A DNA stretch of 64,000 nt, taken from NCBI GenBank assembly GCA_036674765.1, contig JARVKI010000046.1, positions 269,590-333,589 of the forward strand, read 5' to 3'. The position numbers and the translations under genes were made by a program. Origin of the DNA: Seiridium cupressi (taxonomy: Eukaryota > Ascomycota > Sordariomycetes > Amphisphaeriales > Sporocadaceae). This document shows positions 42,804 to 54,779 of this stretch, one piece after another. The notes below the pieces were generated by a model, which worked only from the letters and a program-made list of their open reading frames with translations, had not been told where the DNA came from and searched no databases. Within the stretch, counting starts at the first letter, position 1, and every line of letters starts with the position of its first letter.

Positions 42804-45557
42804 AATGATGAATTATCATATGATTGATCATGTGTAGGAATGTTGATTAAGGTGCTGAGTAAGGATGAAGATTCGGATTGGTAGATACACAGGAAAGACG
42901 AAAAAAATAATATACTCACCCTCGAGTATTCACTTGCGGCGTAGTCATCATTTATGTCTCTGATTCAGCGATCCCACGCCTAGCAGACGCCAAGACTTTG
43001 TATGCTATTTGCAATTCACGTTTAACATCACCGAGCTCCATGTCGGTGCCAAGCCTGAGCCTTTCTCTGTCATTATGTGGCAGTCTGGCAGACGCAGGCC
43101 CCGTCTCAACAAGCCTGCGTGCGAGTATCTGAAGCTGCGGAGCCTTTGTTCATTCGCTAGATGTCGTGCATACTCTGGAATTGGCAGCTTGAAACGCAGA
43201 TCTATTTGCGGTCAGAGGAATACTGGGGGGCACATGGTATTGGTCTCCATCAATGATTTGCATGCCAAGATAAGGAACAACCATTATTTTGGGTACACTC
43301 CTACATGACCCGCCGCACAGGTGATGTTACAGTGTAGCCAGTATTGAAGAGCAAACGTCTAGTTCGGGGAGTGGAGCGAGCTCCGTGCCGCCAGCCGTAG
43401 GATGAGAGGACAGGGGGATGCCAGCGGAAACTGCACACAGTCACATATACGGCAAGAATTTAACGATTATCGATAATAAAAAAACGAAGGAAAATTAATA
43501 AAATTCTCAAACTTCGTATTAAGATTGATTCTTCTATTTTTTATAAGTTAGTATTTTTAAAATACTTTAATTTAGTTGTGTTATGAAGGTATATGTTCGC
43601 GAAGTCTGTGCGGCTCAGAAGTGTGCAGTTTCCGCTGATAACCCCCTGGGCTGGGGGTTGTGCGAGAGGCTCTGGGGGACATACATAATGATCCTTATAG
43701 TGGGTGGTGCCAGTCGAAAAGGGGAATGCCAAGTTTAGAGTGAGCCAAATTTGACATCATATCATGCCTGATGGATTTGACGGACTCAGCCCCAGGGCTT
43801 AGTTACATAGATGCATTCCATTCCTCTGGGAGGACCCATGCGAGAAAAGAAAGATGGGTCAGAAGGTTGTTGAATTAGGAATGGTCAGTGAACTACTGCT
43901 GAAATCAGTGGGCCAGGGCCCTTAAGCTACCCCGCTCACCCATGAGCGCCTTCCATATGTTATCTATGCGGCGCAGTTGATTCGCTAAACACCGGCCTGA
44001 CGGCTAGCGCCCGTGCCTGTCACCTTTAGTGCCGGCTCCGATGCTGTACATGTAGGTATTCTATTTGTATACTGTAGAGTGGACTAAACACTCAACGCGG
44101 GCTTGAACAAATGCTGGCAGATTGGAGAAAGCAAAATCGAGAAGGATGAACAAAGATTTTGGGGGATTGCGATGCTCTTCTTGTTTTCTAATTATATGCC
44201 ACGGGGAATATGGTCCGTAGATTGACAGCATGATCAACAAGATCGTTGCTTGCCCTCCAACTTGGCAGATGAAAAACGGGTATGTTCAACTGAACATCCT
44301 CTGCCTATCATCGTGAAGCTCAATCAAACCAGAACACAAGCTACCAAAGTTCTGAATGTGATCTCAACTTTCCCGGCTAATCTAGATTTGGATCTCCGGC
44401 AGCAAGCAGCGCATGCAACGTGGAGGGATGATAATACCTAGTAGAGCCCACACCTTTATGCATTCTGTCTTATAATTTGTGGAGGTGTACATCAATCAGT
44501 ATTATGTACTGCAGCAACCCCCTTTTATACCAGTGATCATCAACCTATTCTTTTTAATATTAATTAATTATAATCGATGCAAACGGAGAGCGTGCGTGTC
44601 TATGAATTATTGCTATTTCTTAATAAGTGGGAAAATGGATCGTTCTAGGGATTCTCATCCCTCCAGCGTGTATCCAATCTTTTCACTGTCAACGTCATGC
44701 TATCGAATTAGGAGCGTTCCACACTTTAGATAATGTAAGGCATTGAACTTCCCTTCTTACTGACAGAGTGATGGACTATCAATGTACTCCGTCTGCTCTT
44801 AGACCCGACGGTCTTGAAAAGACACAGTATCCCACGAGAACAGTTGGTTCTTATTCCCACTTCATTACCACTAACTTAGTCTAATCTGGCAAGGACATAA
44901 CAGATCTATGGGGAATAGAAGTAATGTGATAGATGTCGATTTAAGATTGCCCACAATACTCAATAGCAAAGTCGGCGTTTTTTAGTTCCAGAGACAATCT
45001 GCTCTTTGAATAGCATGCCTGACTGCCAGGTCAGACCAATATACCGGCTATATGAGGAGCTGGCCAAGGAGTTGGAAAAAAAACCAAAAAATCTTTTTTA
45101 TTAGCATGTTCGGGTCATACATAGTAACTAGAGGCCGTGCTATGCATAGCACTGTGACGTGTGCTCACACGTGCGAACAGCTACTAGACAGCCACAGTTA
45201 TCTGTTATCGATAATGATCCTGGTTCATTTTGGCTATCAAGACTGGTCGATTACGTGGCCAAGCAGATGGCGAACAACCGCTTAATCTGGCTGTGGCTGG
45301 CAGTGCGACCAGCATTGTTTTGACAGGGGTAGACTTTGCGTAACGTCTCCGCATCATCTGGCTAGTATTCACATGCAGGCTGCCCGAGGCTGCCGACTAC
45401 AGGACTGCTCAACTCAATTCACCCTCTCATCCCATATGGTCTTTTATAGTGGCCTAGATCAATGACACTAGCAACTTATACTCTCTTTTTGGCAAGCGAC
45501 ACATCTTATGGATTGGCCTGAGACCCACCGCTTAGACTCGGTGCCGAGCTAGCAAGG
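42804..45557. other. Long gene-poor region
   Basis: 2.75 kb between the GH93-like gene and the STAND gene. The only structure found is the inverted-repeat element at 43411-43648. Other short frames have no support. AT-rich patches occur around 43450-43600 and 44530-44580. Confidence 0.55.
43411..43648. mobile_element. MITE-like element: AT-rich core between long inverted repeats
   Basis: A 28-bp terminal inverted repeat (43411-43438 and 43621-43648) starts CAGGGGG and includes a perfect 17-bp arm CAGCGGAAACTGCACAC; about three mismatches lie between the two parts. The 180-bp core is very AT-rich and has no coding capacity. CAGGG termini recall hAT elements. No clear 8-bp target-site duplication is seen (flanks TGAGAGGA and GGCTGGGG), so transposon origin is not proven. 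Confidence 0.6.
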
Positions 45558-48500
45558 ATGGTGAGTTGCAAGATGTGTTACTTTGAGGTCATACAAACGA
45601 AGCGTGCTTACCCACCATATCCGTTTTTAGTTTCACCGAAAGCTCTTCTCATCTTCGAAACATCGCCGCGCACCTACGCCCGAGCCTGACACCGAAACCG
45701 GTGATGCTAGCCGTAGCCAACGAAGTCGGAGCCTGGATACCGAAGTAACGCTGGTCGAAAACGAAGGCAGCAATATCCCCTCACACAGAGCGAATTCGGA
45801 CGTCGTATATCACAACGAGAATGTACCTGATATCTTTGTGTCGTCGGTCCCGCTGGTATCACGCAGCAAACTCAAGGCGGACAGGACGGCAGACCCCCTT
45901 GGGTTGACGCTAATTTATACCCCAGATGGCCCTCATTCCGTTGATATCGTGTTTATTCACGGACTGGGAGGTTCAAGCCGACTTACATGGTCCAAAAATC
46001 ATGATCTTGATCTGTTCTGGCCACTGAGGTGGCTTCCAAGTGATCATGACGTTCAAAGCAGCAGGATATTCACATTCGGATATAATGCAGACTATCGGTC
46101 GAATTCGCAAGGTCCCACTCTTGGAATCTCGGATTTTGCGAGGAATTTGTTGTTTGATATGGTGTACGGAAGAGACATGCAGGGCCAAAGCTTGCGCTTG
46201 GGTGAGGTATGTAAGAGAATAGTTTGGTGCGCATGTTCAGCTACTCACGTCTACAACCCCAGACCCCGCTCTTGGTGGTTGCTCACTCGATGGGAGGGCT
46301 TGTCTTTAAGAAGGTATGCGACCACTCGAACGTCAGTAAAGTCATGCTGTTAACTCTCTTTAGGCTTTTCTTGAAGCACAACTGGATAGTCGTTACGCAA
46401 GTATCGCCAAATCCATGAAAGCCGTGATATTTCTTGCCACGCCACATCGAGGAGCTGATTTATCTGGAATTCTCAATAGACTGTTATCTATCAGCTTTCG
46501 AGGATCTAAACAATATGTTACAGAACTTAGCAAACATGGCTCCTTTCTGCGGACTGTGAATGAACAGTTCAGGCATATTGCCGACCGCCTGGAAATATTT
46601 TCGTTCTATGAGACACTCCAGACATCGCTTGGCGTATCCTCTTCCGTGAGTCGCCACTGACTCAAGTATGGTTAAAGCCTTGCTAATGAGTCCAAGATGG
46701 TTCTCGAAGAAGAGTCCGCCAAACTTGGCTATCCGGGTGAAATATCAAGATCGTTAAATGCAGACCATCATGGTGTCTGCAAGTTCGACAGCCCCCATGA
46801 CGTAAATTACCGTGCCGTATTGGGAGCGCTCAAATCTACCATAGCATCGTTGTCTGACAGAGGTGAGAAAGCATCATCAAATCACTTCAAAGATCTCAGC
46901 TTACAACTTACAGGTAAAGATACTGCGGCAAATGACATGGAAAAGATAAAAATGCTCTTGTCGATATCTGGTCACTCGGACCATGACCTGAGCTTATTTT
47001 CGAGCCGTCGTGCCGATGGGACGTGTTCCTCTATACTTGATGAATCCCAAATTCACGCCTGGGTTGCTCATTCTCCCAAAACCCACGTCTTGTGGCTTCA
47101 TAGCCGCCCTGCACGTGGAAAATCTGTATTCTCTTCCTTCTTGGTCGACCACCTACGCGATCAGGGAGCTTCTGTTCAATACTTTTTCTTTCAGAGCGGG
47201 GATGAGACGAAACGATCAGTTGGCACGCTGCTTAGGTCTCTGGCTTTCCAGATTGCTGGTATCCACCCAGTGTTTCGCCAAGCTCTTGCGAGCCTGAGCG
47301 ACGGCGGCTTCAAGCCCAAAGACACCGATTGGAAATCGACTTGGAGAAAGCTCTTCACCGGCTTGTTGTTCAAACAGGAATCTGAAAGGCCACTCTACTG
47401 GGTGATTGATGGCCTCGATGAGTGTGCTACTCCACAACTAATGTTAGAGCTAACGGCGGAACTCAAAACTTCATTGACACCGATACGTGTGTTACTCACA
47501 AGTCGATGGAGCCCTGCGCTATTCACTTCTTTTGGGAGGATAAACTCCAAAGTTCCATCGTCATGGTTCTCTCTCGATAAGAACTCTACTGACATGCGCA
47601 TCTTCATTGAGGAAGAGTTGCAGTATCTTAGTTGGGATGACTCAGTCAAGGACGAGGTAATGAGCAAGATTCTAAGTCAAGCCAATGATAATTTCTTATG
47701 GGTTCGTCTGATACTCGAAGAAATAAAGGACTGTCACACCGACGACGATGTGCGTTATGCTTTGAATGAGCTACCTCCCGGGATGGAATCACTCTATCAG
47801 CGAATGGAAGAAGCCATATCTAGGATTCGAAAACCTTCCGATAAGAATCTCTCGCGGCAGTTACTGATGTGGGCTGTCTATGCTCGCCGCCCAGTATCTT
47901 TGGATGAACTCTCGGAAGTCCTCGAACCGGAATTTGGCCGTGTGCTGGACTTGCCGACTACGATCAATCGCTTGTGTGGACATTTCCTCGTGGTCGAGGG
48001 CGACAATCGCTTGGGGCTCCTCCATCAAACGACTCGAGAATACTTGATGAGCTCAAACGGTCTTCCGTTTTCCCTCAGTGCGAGCAATTGTCACAACGAA
48101 CTTTTCCAGAAATCTCTACCAGCATTAATGGTTAGGGGAGTGAGATCCAAAGTACAGTCGGACAGCTCAAAGTCACTCCATTATCGTGCAACCACATGGA
48201 TGCATCATCTCAAAGCAGCTACATCACCGAGCGATCACGATGGACAACTCGATCTCTTAGTCAAGTTCTTTACACAGCCTTGTGTTCTTGCCTGGGTCCA
48301 ACTTTTAGCATCGTTAAGTCAACTCAGGACACTCATTGACGCTGCACATGCCCTGGATTCATTCGTGAAGAAGAGAAGGGCAGATGCTGCCCGTGAGCCT
48401 GCTCAGCGCCGGTTTGAAGATCTGGAGCTTCTAGACCTCTGGTCTCGTGATCTGCTTAAGCTTCCGGGGAAATTTGGAGCCATACTGTTGCAAGAGCCTA

Positions 48501-50695
48501 CATCCATACACAGTTCTGTCGCACCATTCTGCCCGACGAAATCAGCTGTGTATAAAACATTTGGCTCTCTTTCCTCCTCTCCCAGTATAAAGGGACTGTC
48601 TGAAGACTGGGATGACTGTCTTGCCAGGGTATCTGTCGGTAGCGAACATCAAGCGGTATTGCTGGGCTGCTCAGCTAAGCATCTGGCAGTAGCCGATAGC
48701 GCCGGGTTTGTCTCTCTATGGGACTGCGCTACATTTCATCGCACGCGACTTCTGACCCTTGGCGAAGGGATCTCAGCCCTATGCTTTAGTGAGGTTGGTG
48801 ACCAAATAGCAACATACGGATATCGTGCGACGAAGGTGTGGAACACACAGTCAGGGAGACTGCTCAACGTGATTGACAATCCTTCAGACATGAAGGCTGT
48901 TACCCTGCATTTTGCGGATGACGGCAGAACTCTGCTAGTTGGTACCGATCGACGTTGTCTCTTGAAAGTATCCCTGCAAAAGGAGAAAGGCGCATGGGAT
49001 ACTGTAAATCCTATCATGTTGAACGACACCGAATCTTTGGAGGGAACAATTCTAGGTTCTCCGACGGCCCTCTCAATAAGCCCCGACCATACGAAAGTTG
49101 CTGTAGCTTATCGTAGGTTCCCTCTCACAATATGGAACCTGAGTCCAGCCAAGATCCTCAAGCGAGTCAATCGCGATTCTAGAGCATCGGCCTCCGCCTC
49201 GCCTTTTGTCACGTCACTTGCTTGGCACCCGAACAGTGAGGAAGTTGTCGGTATTTTCATGGATGGCTATATTTTCAAGACCAACGTTATTGAGGATACC
49301 TACAACGAGCAGCCACCGGATCCGGGCCAATTTCCACTACACATACGAGTTAGTCCAGATGGCACGACTTTCGCGATATGTGGAGTGCACGGAACAATAA
49401 AGCTTTACGACTACCAAACGTCTACATTGATATATCAGTTAACATCCGAAGAAAATGTCGCAGATCTTTGCTTCAGCCAGGATGGCCGTCGCTTCTATGA
49501 CATCCGCGGTAGTTCTTGCAACATATGGGAGCCCAACGCTCTCATTCGCTTAGCCGCAACTGAGGAACATCCTGCGAGCAGTCAGTCTCCTGAAGAGAGT
49601 GTCGAGCAGTCAAATCTCGCTTCCGAATCTTTTGCTGACAACCCCACTCCAATTGTCATCATGTCTCCAATGCCTCACCATTCCCTCATTTGTTTGGGAG
49701 ATGACGAAGGCCTCGTTACACTTCATGATTACGATAGTGGCCAAAGGTTGAGAATTGACCGTATTGCAACCGGAATGGCCATTGAGCATCTCGTCTGGAG
49801 TGGAGATGCTTGTCACTTTGTATATGCCGAAGTTGGAGGCCGGTTGACCGTCGTCAAACCCGAGAAGACGTCGACAGGCTGGAAACACCAGCGAATAGCC
49901 AGATTCAAGCCGAAATCACCTGGAGGTGGCATCAAACAGTTGCTCCTTTCGCCGAATTCGAATTTTATGCTCATAGGATTCCAGGAGTCTGCTCAAATTT
50001 GGTCAGTCGATCCCCCAAGTCAGATGAAGGGGAGCGACGAACCTCGACCAAAACGGCATGGGCGATGGGTCACCCATCCGACCTCTTCTAGTCATTTCTT
50101 ATCGATCATGACAAATCGGGTTTCCATGCACGCTTGGGAAAATACTTCCATCTCCTCGGAGTGGCCAATCGGTCAAGCAGATCTTCACAACACCACCACA
50201 GCCAAGCCTCCCCTCGAGCGTGAAGATACCGACGGCAATCCATTGAACAACGACCATATTCAAGAAGCCGTTGAGAAGGTCGTTCCTACCTTTTATAGAG
50301 GGTATTTTTTGATGCATATTTCGCGATACACCTCTTACCGGACAAGAAGACCGCGCTACATGATAGTCGGCGGACTTGATCATACCGATTTCGGTAAAGA
50401 ACATGAGCTGACATGTATTACATTACCTCCGGAAATGGCCAAGCAGGTAGAGATCCCGATGAATATTCTTAAAAACGGATATCTAGTATATATGGATCGT
50501 TCGTTCGGAGTTTGTACTTGGCATATTAAATCCTCTCGTGGAGTCAAAGACATCAAACGTCATTTTTACATTCCTCGAGATTGGATCTCGGATCAGAATC
50601 TTGGGTTGCTATCTATCACTGAGTCTGGTTTGATATTGTGTCCCCGGAAGGGTGATGTTGTGGCGATCTCTACATCCCTTGGCTCGGAATGGTAA
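45558..50695 (+). CDS. STAND/NLR-like protein: SesB-type hydrolase, NACHT, degenerate WD40 propeller
   Basis: Exons 45558-45560 (ATG only), 45631-46206, 46263-46313, 46364-46645 and 46697-50695 join in frame to 1636 residues; all five have consistent phase and no stop. Residues about 60-320 are an alpha/beta hydrolase of the SesB type: VDIVFIHGLGGSS, nucleophile elbow VVAHSMGGLVFKK (Ser202), FLATPHRGADL and HHGVCKF near 328 with the likely catalytic His. The NACHT domain follows: a divergent P-loop LWLHSRPARGKS (GKS at about 445-447), Walker B WVIDGLDEC (about 539-547), LLTSRW sensor-like motif and LLHQTTREYL. The C-terminal half is a loosely conserved WD40-like propeller, not high-identity repeats. 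Such proteins are candidate fungal intracellular receptors controlling allorecognition or cell death. The first exon of one codon is inferred from splice phase only. Confidence 0.88.
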
Positions 50696-50941
50696 TTTCT
50701 GGATACTAGTTTTGTTCGCATCTTCAAGACGAGTTTTGGCTTGATGAGTGATCCTATTGAAATTTTGATATTCTGCTCGAAGTGAACCCATTCAATACCG
50801 TGCGTATGGTTGATTCCTGGATAGTTCTACACTAGAATCGTTTTTTGAGCAAAATCTTGATAGAGGTTATAAGGATTACTATGTACATGAAGTCTCAACT
50901 TCATTGTAAGAGATTTATAGAGAACAACCCTGAAGTCTTGG

Positions 50942-52661
50942 CTATACCGTCCTACGCTTTCTCCAAGCCTTACCTTTGCGAATTTCGAGAACGAGCAAAG
51001 GCCCACACACACCAGTCAAGAGGCCAAACATGGTAAAGCACCAGCCGGGACCAACCTTATCAATGATGACCTGCAGCGCTGCTAATGTCCCAGCCGCTAA
51101 AGCACATCTAATGATATTGGCTGATGCCGCGGCCGTTGACGAGCGATCCGGGTTCAAATCAGTCAAAAGTGTTCCCAGGGCCTACACTGCGGTTAATTTT
51201 GGGTTCCGAGTCGGTAACTGAATATCACATACTACAAACATTCCCGTAGTGGAAAATCCAGTGAGTGTCTGTAGAATCAATGGTATGGAAACGTGCTGTA
51301 ACGAGTAAGCAAAAGTCATTTCAAGTCTTCTACGGGAACAATCTTACCGCATGATATTGAATGCTCCATCCATAGCCAGTAATACTTACTGCAGCCAAAG
51401 CGACTAACCACAGCGCACTTAAGAGCCTCGCCTCTTCTATTGGAAAGTCATTGTCCTGATAGGTCGATGGAACTTCTGAATTCATGTTATGCTGCTTCGC
51501 AGTTCGAACATAATTCATGTTTAGCAACTTGCCTACGTGTCTTGGTTAACTTTTGATCGACTCGGGGTTCAGATACTCATCCCATGAATAGGTACTTGCT
51601 AAGCATCCAAAGCCAAATGGAATATAGATAAGTCCTGCTTCCAGCTCATGATATCCGTAAATTTCCACAAACAGCGTGGAGAGGGATGCCTGCACACAGC
51701 AATATGCCGCGTAGTAAATACCATTGCATAGTAGAACGATGAAAACATCCTTTAGGAGGAGGAGTTTGAGGCACGACAGAGGGTTTGGAAATGAGAGCTT
51801 CGAGCTTGCCACACTAGGGATTTCAGTCCGCTCTTGACTTTGATGCATGAAAAGGAAAGGTAGCGGCATCTTGTTAATCCCAGAAGCTTTAACCGTACCA
51901 TTTCCCACAATCTTCCTTGCTGTCTCTGGTAGGGCCAAAAATACCAGAAGAAGACAAATACTCCCAAGAATGGTAAGGAACCAAAAAATGTAATGCCATC
52001 CTAGCTTCTCTGCAATGACCCCACCAAGTACCGGACCGAATGGTGGTGCAACATTGGGGCTTAAAGTGATGAGAATACGAATGTCAAATTGGAAATGGTA
52101 AAGCTCACCCAAGATTGAATATCCCAACATATAAGCCCCTTTCTGAAGGACTGGCAATGTCCGAGATGACGCCGTAGCCTAACGAAATCGTTCCTGTGAA
52201 TGCGAGTGGTTAGTATTTTCAGTTGCTAGATGCACCATGTATAGATTCGTACCAGAACTCCCCGCGCTCTGAATCATCCTTAAAACTAGGAGAGCAGGGT
52301 AGTTCTGTACGGCAAGTCCTATATTTGCCGCTAGATAGATTGACAGAGTTAGGATATAGATCGGGCGACGTCCAAGCTTATCGGCAGCATTTCCTAGAAG
52401 TGCTGGTGTGATCCCTGAAACTAGCATATATGTGGTGATGGCTAAGTTCACAAGAGCGACCGTCACACCTAGACTGCTTGCAATAGACGTTATCGCGGGA
52501 TAAAAGACGAAACTGCTCATAGGAGAGAACATGGCTGCAAAAGCTGCCATGAGAACTATCCAACGCTTCTCTTTCCGCGAGAATGCTGAGTATAAAATCG
52601 CTCCAGAGGCTCCAGCATGTGCTTCCGCAGCACCGCCATCTTCTTCTTTTACACCGGACAT
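50942..52661 (-). CDS. MFS drug:H+ antiporter (DHA1-type transporter)
   Basis: Exons 52661-52253, 52178-52109, 52059-51596, 51532-51348, 51295-51233 and 51181-50942 join in frame to 476 residues. The start is the first in-frame ATG, 52661 (MSGVKEEDGG); upstream open sequence lacks an ATG. About twelve hydrophobic segments are spread over the exons. Motifs of 12-TM MFS exporters are present: LGNAADKLGRRPIYILT (loop 2-3, motif A) and GPVLGGVIAEKLGWHYIFWF (motif C, antiporter). A central cytoplasmic loop is rich in charged residues. It is a plasma-membrane exporter of drugs or metabolites; the substrate is unknown. It converges on the STAND gene (246 bp apart) and diverges from the fructosamine-kinase-like gene. 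Confidence 0.92.
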
Positions 52662-53221
52662 GAAGTGCTCCGTGCCCTGGCGTCGCGGCGTTGAAACTTG
52701 TACGTTTGTGCCGACGAACCACCGCCAATCTACCAATGGGCGAGTTGTATGGATGGTCGGGTTCTCAATTTCAATTTCGTAGACATGGAAAGGCACTGGA
52801 ATTACTGCTGACGAAGGCTCTTCAGTAAGATGATGCGCTAAACATACAATGCAGTGAATACATCACTGTCTCGCAAGAGCATCATGCGATGTTCCTCCGA
52901 AAAGGCGACCGGCCTGCTGTACGCTGTTTATTGGTGCTTATTCGGAGGTGCGAGACCCACAGAGCGCCGTGGGCGGCTATGCAAATGCTGCAATTGGTGA
53001 CGCTGCTGATCACAACCACTGAAGACATGGATTTGAAATACATACAGCTGATAGCCTTGCGATTGACTGCGAGTTTCGAGCAATGGAACCCCGCTCGAAT
53101 GGAAGTATCTCTGCGACTCAACTATTTCCCTCTTCCTCCGCTTTTCACTTTAAGCGTTCCAGTGGTAGTTGAACGATCCTGACTAGTTAATTAGTGTATA
53201 ACACTGCGTCGTTCGACCACT
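52662..53221. other. Divergent promoter region (MFS / kinase)
   Basis: 560 bp. No repeat or regulatory motif stands out. Confidence 0.5.
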
Positions 53222-54457
53222 ATGGCCTTGCAACTTCAGAGCGAGCTCAAAGAGCATTTGAGCTCATTGAGTGATTCTCTAGGAGGAAAGTTGCCGTTGG
53301 ATGATGCTGTCCTAGAAGGTATTATTTCGACTTTCCATGGCGACTACTATCAAGTAAGCAATGATTAATTTGAGACAGTTCTACCGCCAGGGACTACACG
53401 CCTACGGCCTGTCTGCATGGTCTTTCACCGCCAGGATCAACGCAATCGACGAGAATAAACAACCCGTGTCATTCTTCCTGAAAGTATGCGACGTCTCATT
53501 ACATGATTTCGGCCCAGGCTAATCTTCATCGCAAACTTAGTATGTTGTAGGGGACCTAGGCAAGAACCAATTAGAGGGAGAGTTTGTTGGCATGACAGAA
53601 CTACACAAACTCCAGCCCGAGCTTGTCCCTAAACCACTTGCCCGAGGAAAGCTCAAGAATGCAAACCCTCCCGCGTACTTCTTCTTGATAGAATTCAAAG
53701 ACTTTGTGCCCGGTCTTCCCGACCCAGTAAGGCTGGGTGCTCGTCTAGCCGCCATGCATCAAAACAGCATCTCGCTAGATGGTAACTTCGGCTTCCACCT
53801 ACAGACTTATGATGGTGCACGGCTACAGGCTGTTGCGCCAGACAAGAGCTGGACATCCTTCTTCGGCAAGCTCGTCGCTGAGGCGTACCGACAGGATGCA
53901 GGAACCAATGGAGTTTGGCCAGAACTCGAGATTGTGCACCGCCGAGCACAGTCGCACCTGATCCCACGTCTCATAGGTGCCCTTGAATCAGACGGAAGGT
54001 CGGTGAAGCCAACGTTGATCCACGGAGATCTATGGGATGGCAACATAAGCGTCGACGCGAACATTGGTGACCCCTGGATATTTGACTCGGCTGTTTACTA
54101 CGCTCACAACGAGATGGAAATAGGTATTTGGCGTGCTGAACGACACCAGCTAAAGGCCAAGCAATACCGCAGGGAGTACCTTCGAAACTATGAAGCCAGC
54201 GAGCCCGAGGACGAATGGGATGATCGAAATATTCTCTATAGTGCAAAGACAAATTTCATGCACTCGGCTTGTTTTGCCGGTTCTCCGGCAAGGCAATCGT
54301 GAGTAGAGTATATTTGGAAGACGAGGTCACTTGCTGACAACATTACAGGGCCTTCAATGACATGGTCATGCTGATTCAGAAATACGTTCCATGGGAGGCA
54401 GGATCCGAGGAATGGCGCCAGATAAACCATACTCAAGATGGCGGTTCCCCGCTGTAG
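53222..54457 (+). CDS. Fructosamine/ketosamine-3-kinase family protein
   Basis: Exons 53222-53353, 53391-53483, 53541-54298 and 54349-54457 join in frame to 363 residues. The family's strands are clear: GLSAWSFTARI, a G-rich KYVVGDLGKNQLEGE loop, RLGARLAAMHQ, and the catalytic LIHGDLWDGNIS (Asp238) followed by WIFDSAVYYAHNEMEIGIWR. The last block corresponds to the Mg-binding DPA of FN3K, here Asp257-Ser-Ala. These kinases phosphorylate Amadori sugars on proteins so that they fall off, a deglycation repair; fungal paralogues may act on other small amines. No signal peptide, so cytosolic. The first intron is only 37 bp, short but needed because the frame stops without it. The gene looks intact. 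Confidence 0.85.
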
Positions 54458-54779
54458 TCAGCTGAGAAAGCCAACTTTAGACAAGCTTGGAAGAATACCC
54501 GACATAGGTCATCGCTGTGATTGGTCCATTAGCATGATAACGCGGACTGAGTCTGGCCTATGAATAGAATGGACCGCAGATGCTTTAAATAGTAACATAT
54601 ATATAGCCATTCTTATCGCTCACTTTTTTATCTGTTATTACGAACAGTGAGTTGTCTGCGTTGGTATAGATCAGTGAGCGCCATGGCAGCGTCGAATACT
54701 GGACCGCTACTACCTAGCAAGTCGTGGTGCCCTCCAGAAGCAACGATATTACTGATAATTGACAAGCTCACTTATTCAC
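54458..54779. other. Intergenic region
   Basis: 3' flank of the kinase and upstream part of the HET pseudogene. An ATG at 54683 opens a short frame that does not join the HET frame without an unseen intron. Confidence 0.4.

Noticed and set aside
43400..43660. Proven transposon insertion
   Set aside because: The terminal repeats are good, but no target-site duplication was found, so it is kept only as a MITE-like element.
51140..51165. GGGTTCAAATC resembling a tRNA T-loop
   Set aside because: It lies inside the last MFS exon, and no cloverleaf can be drawn.
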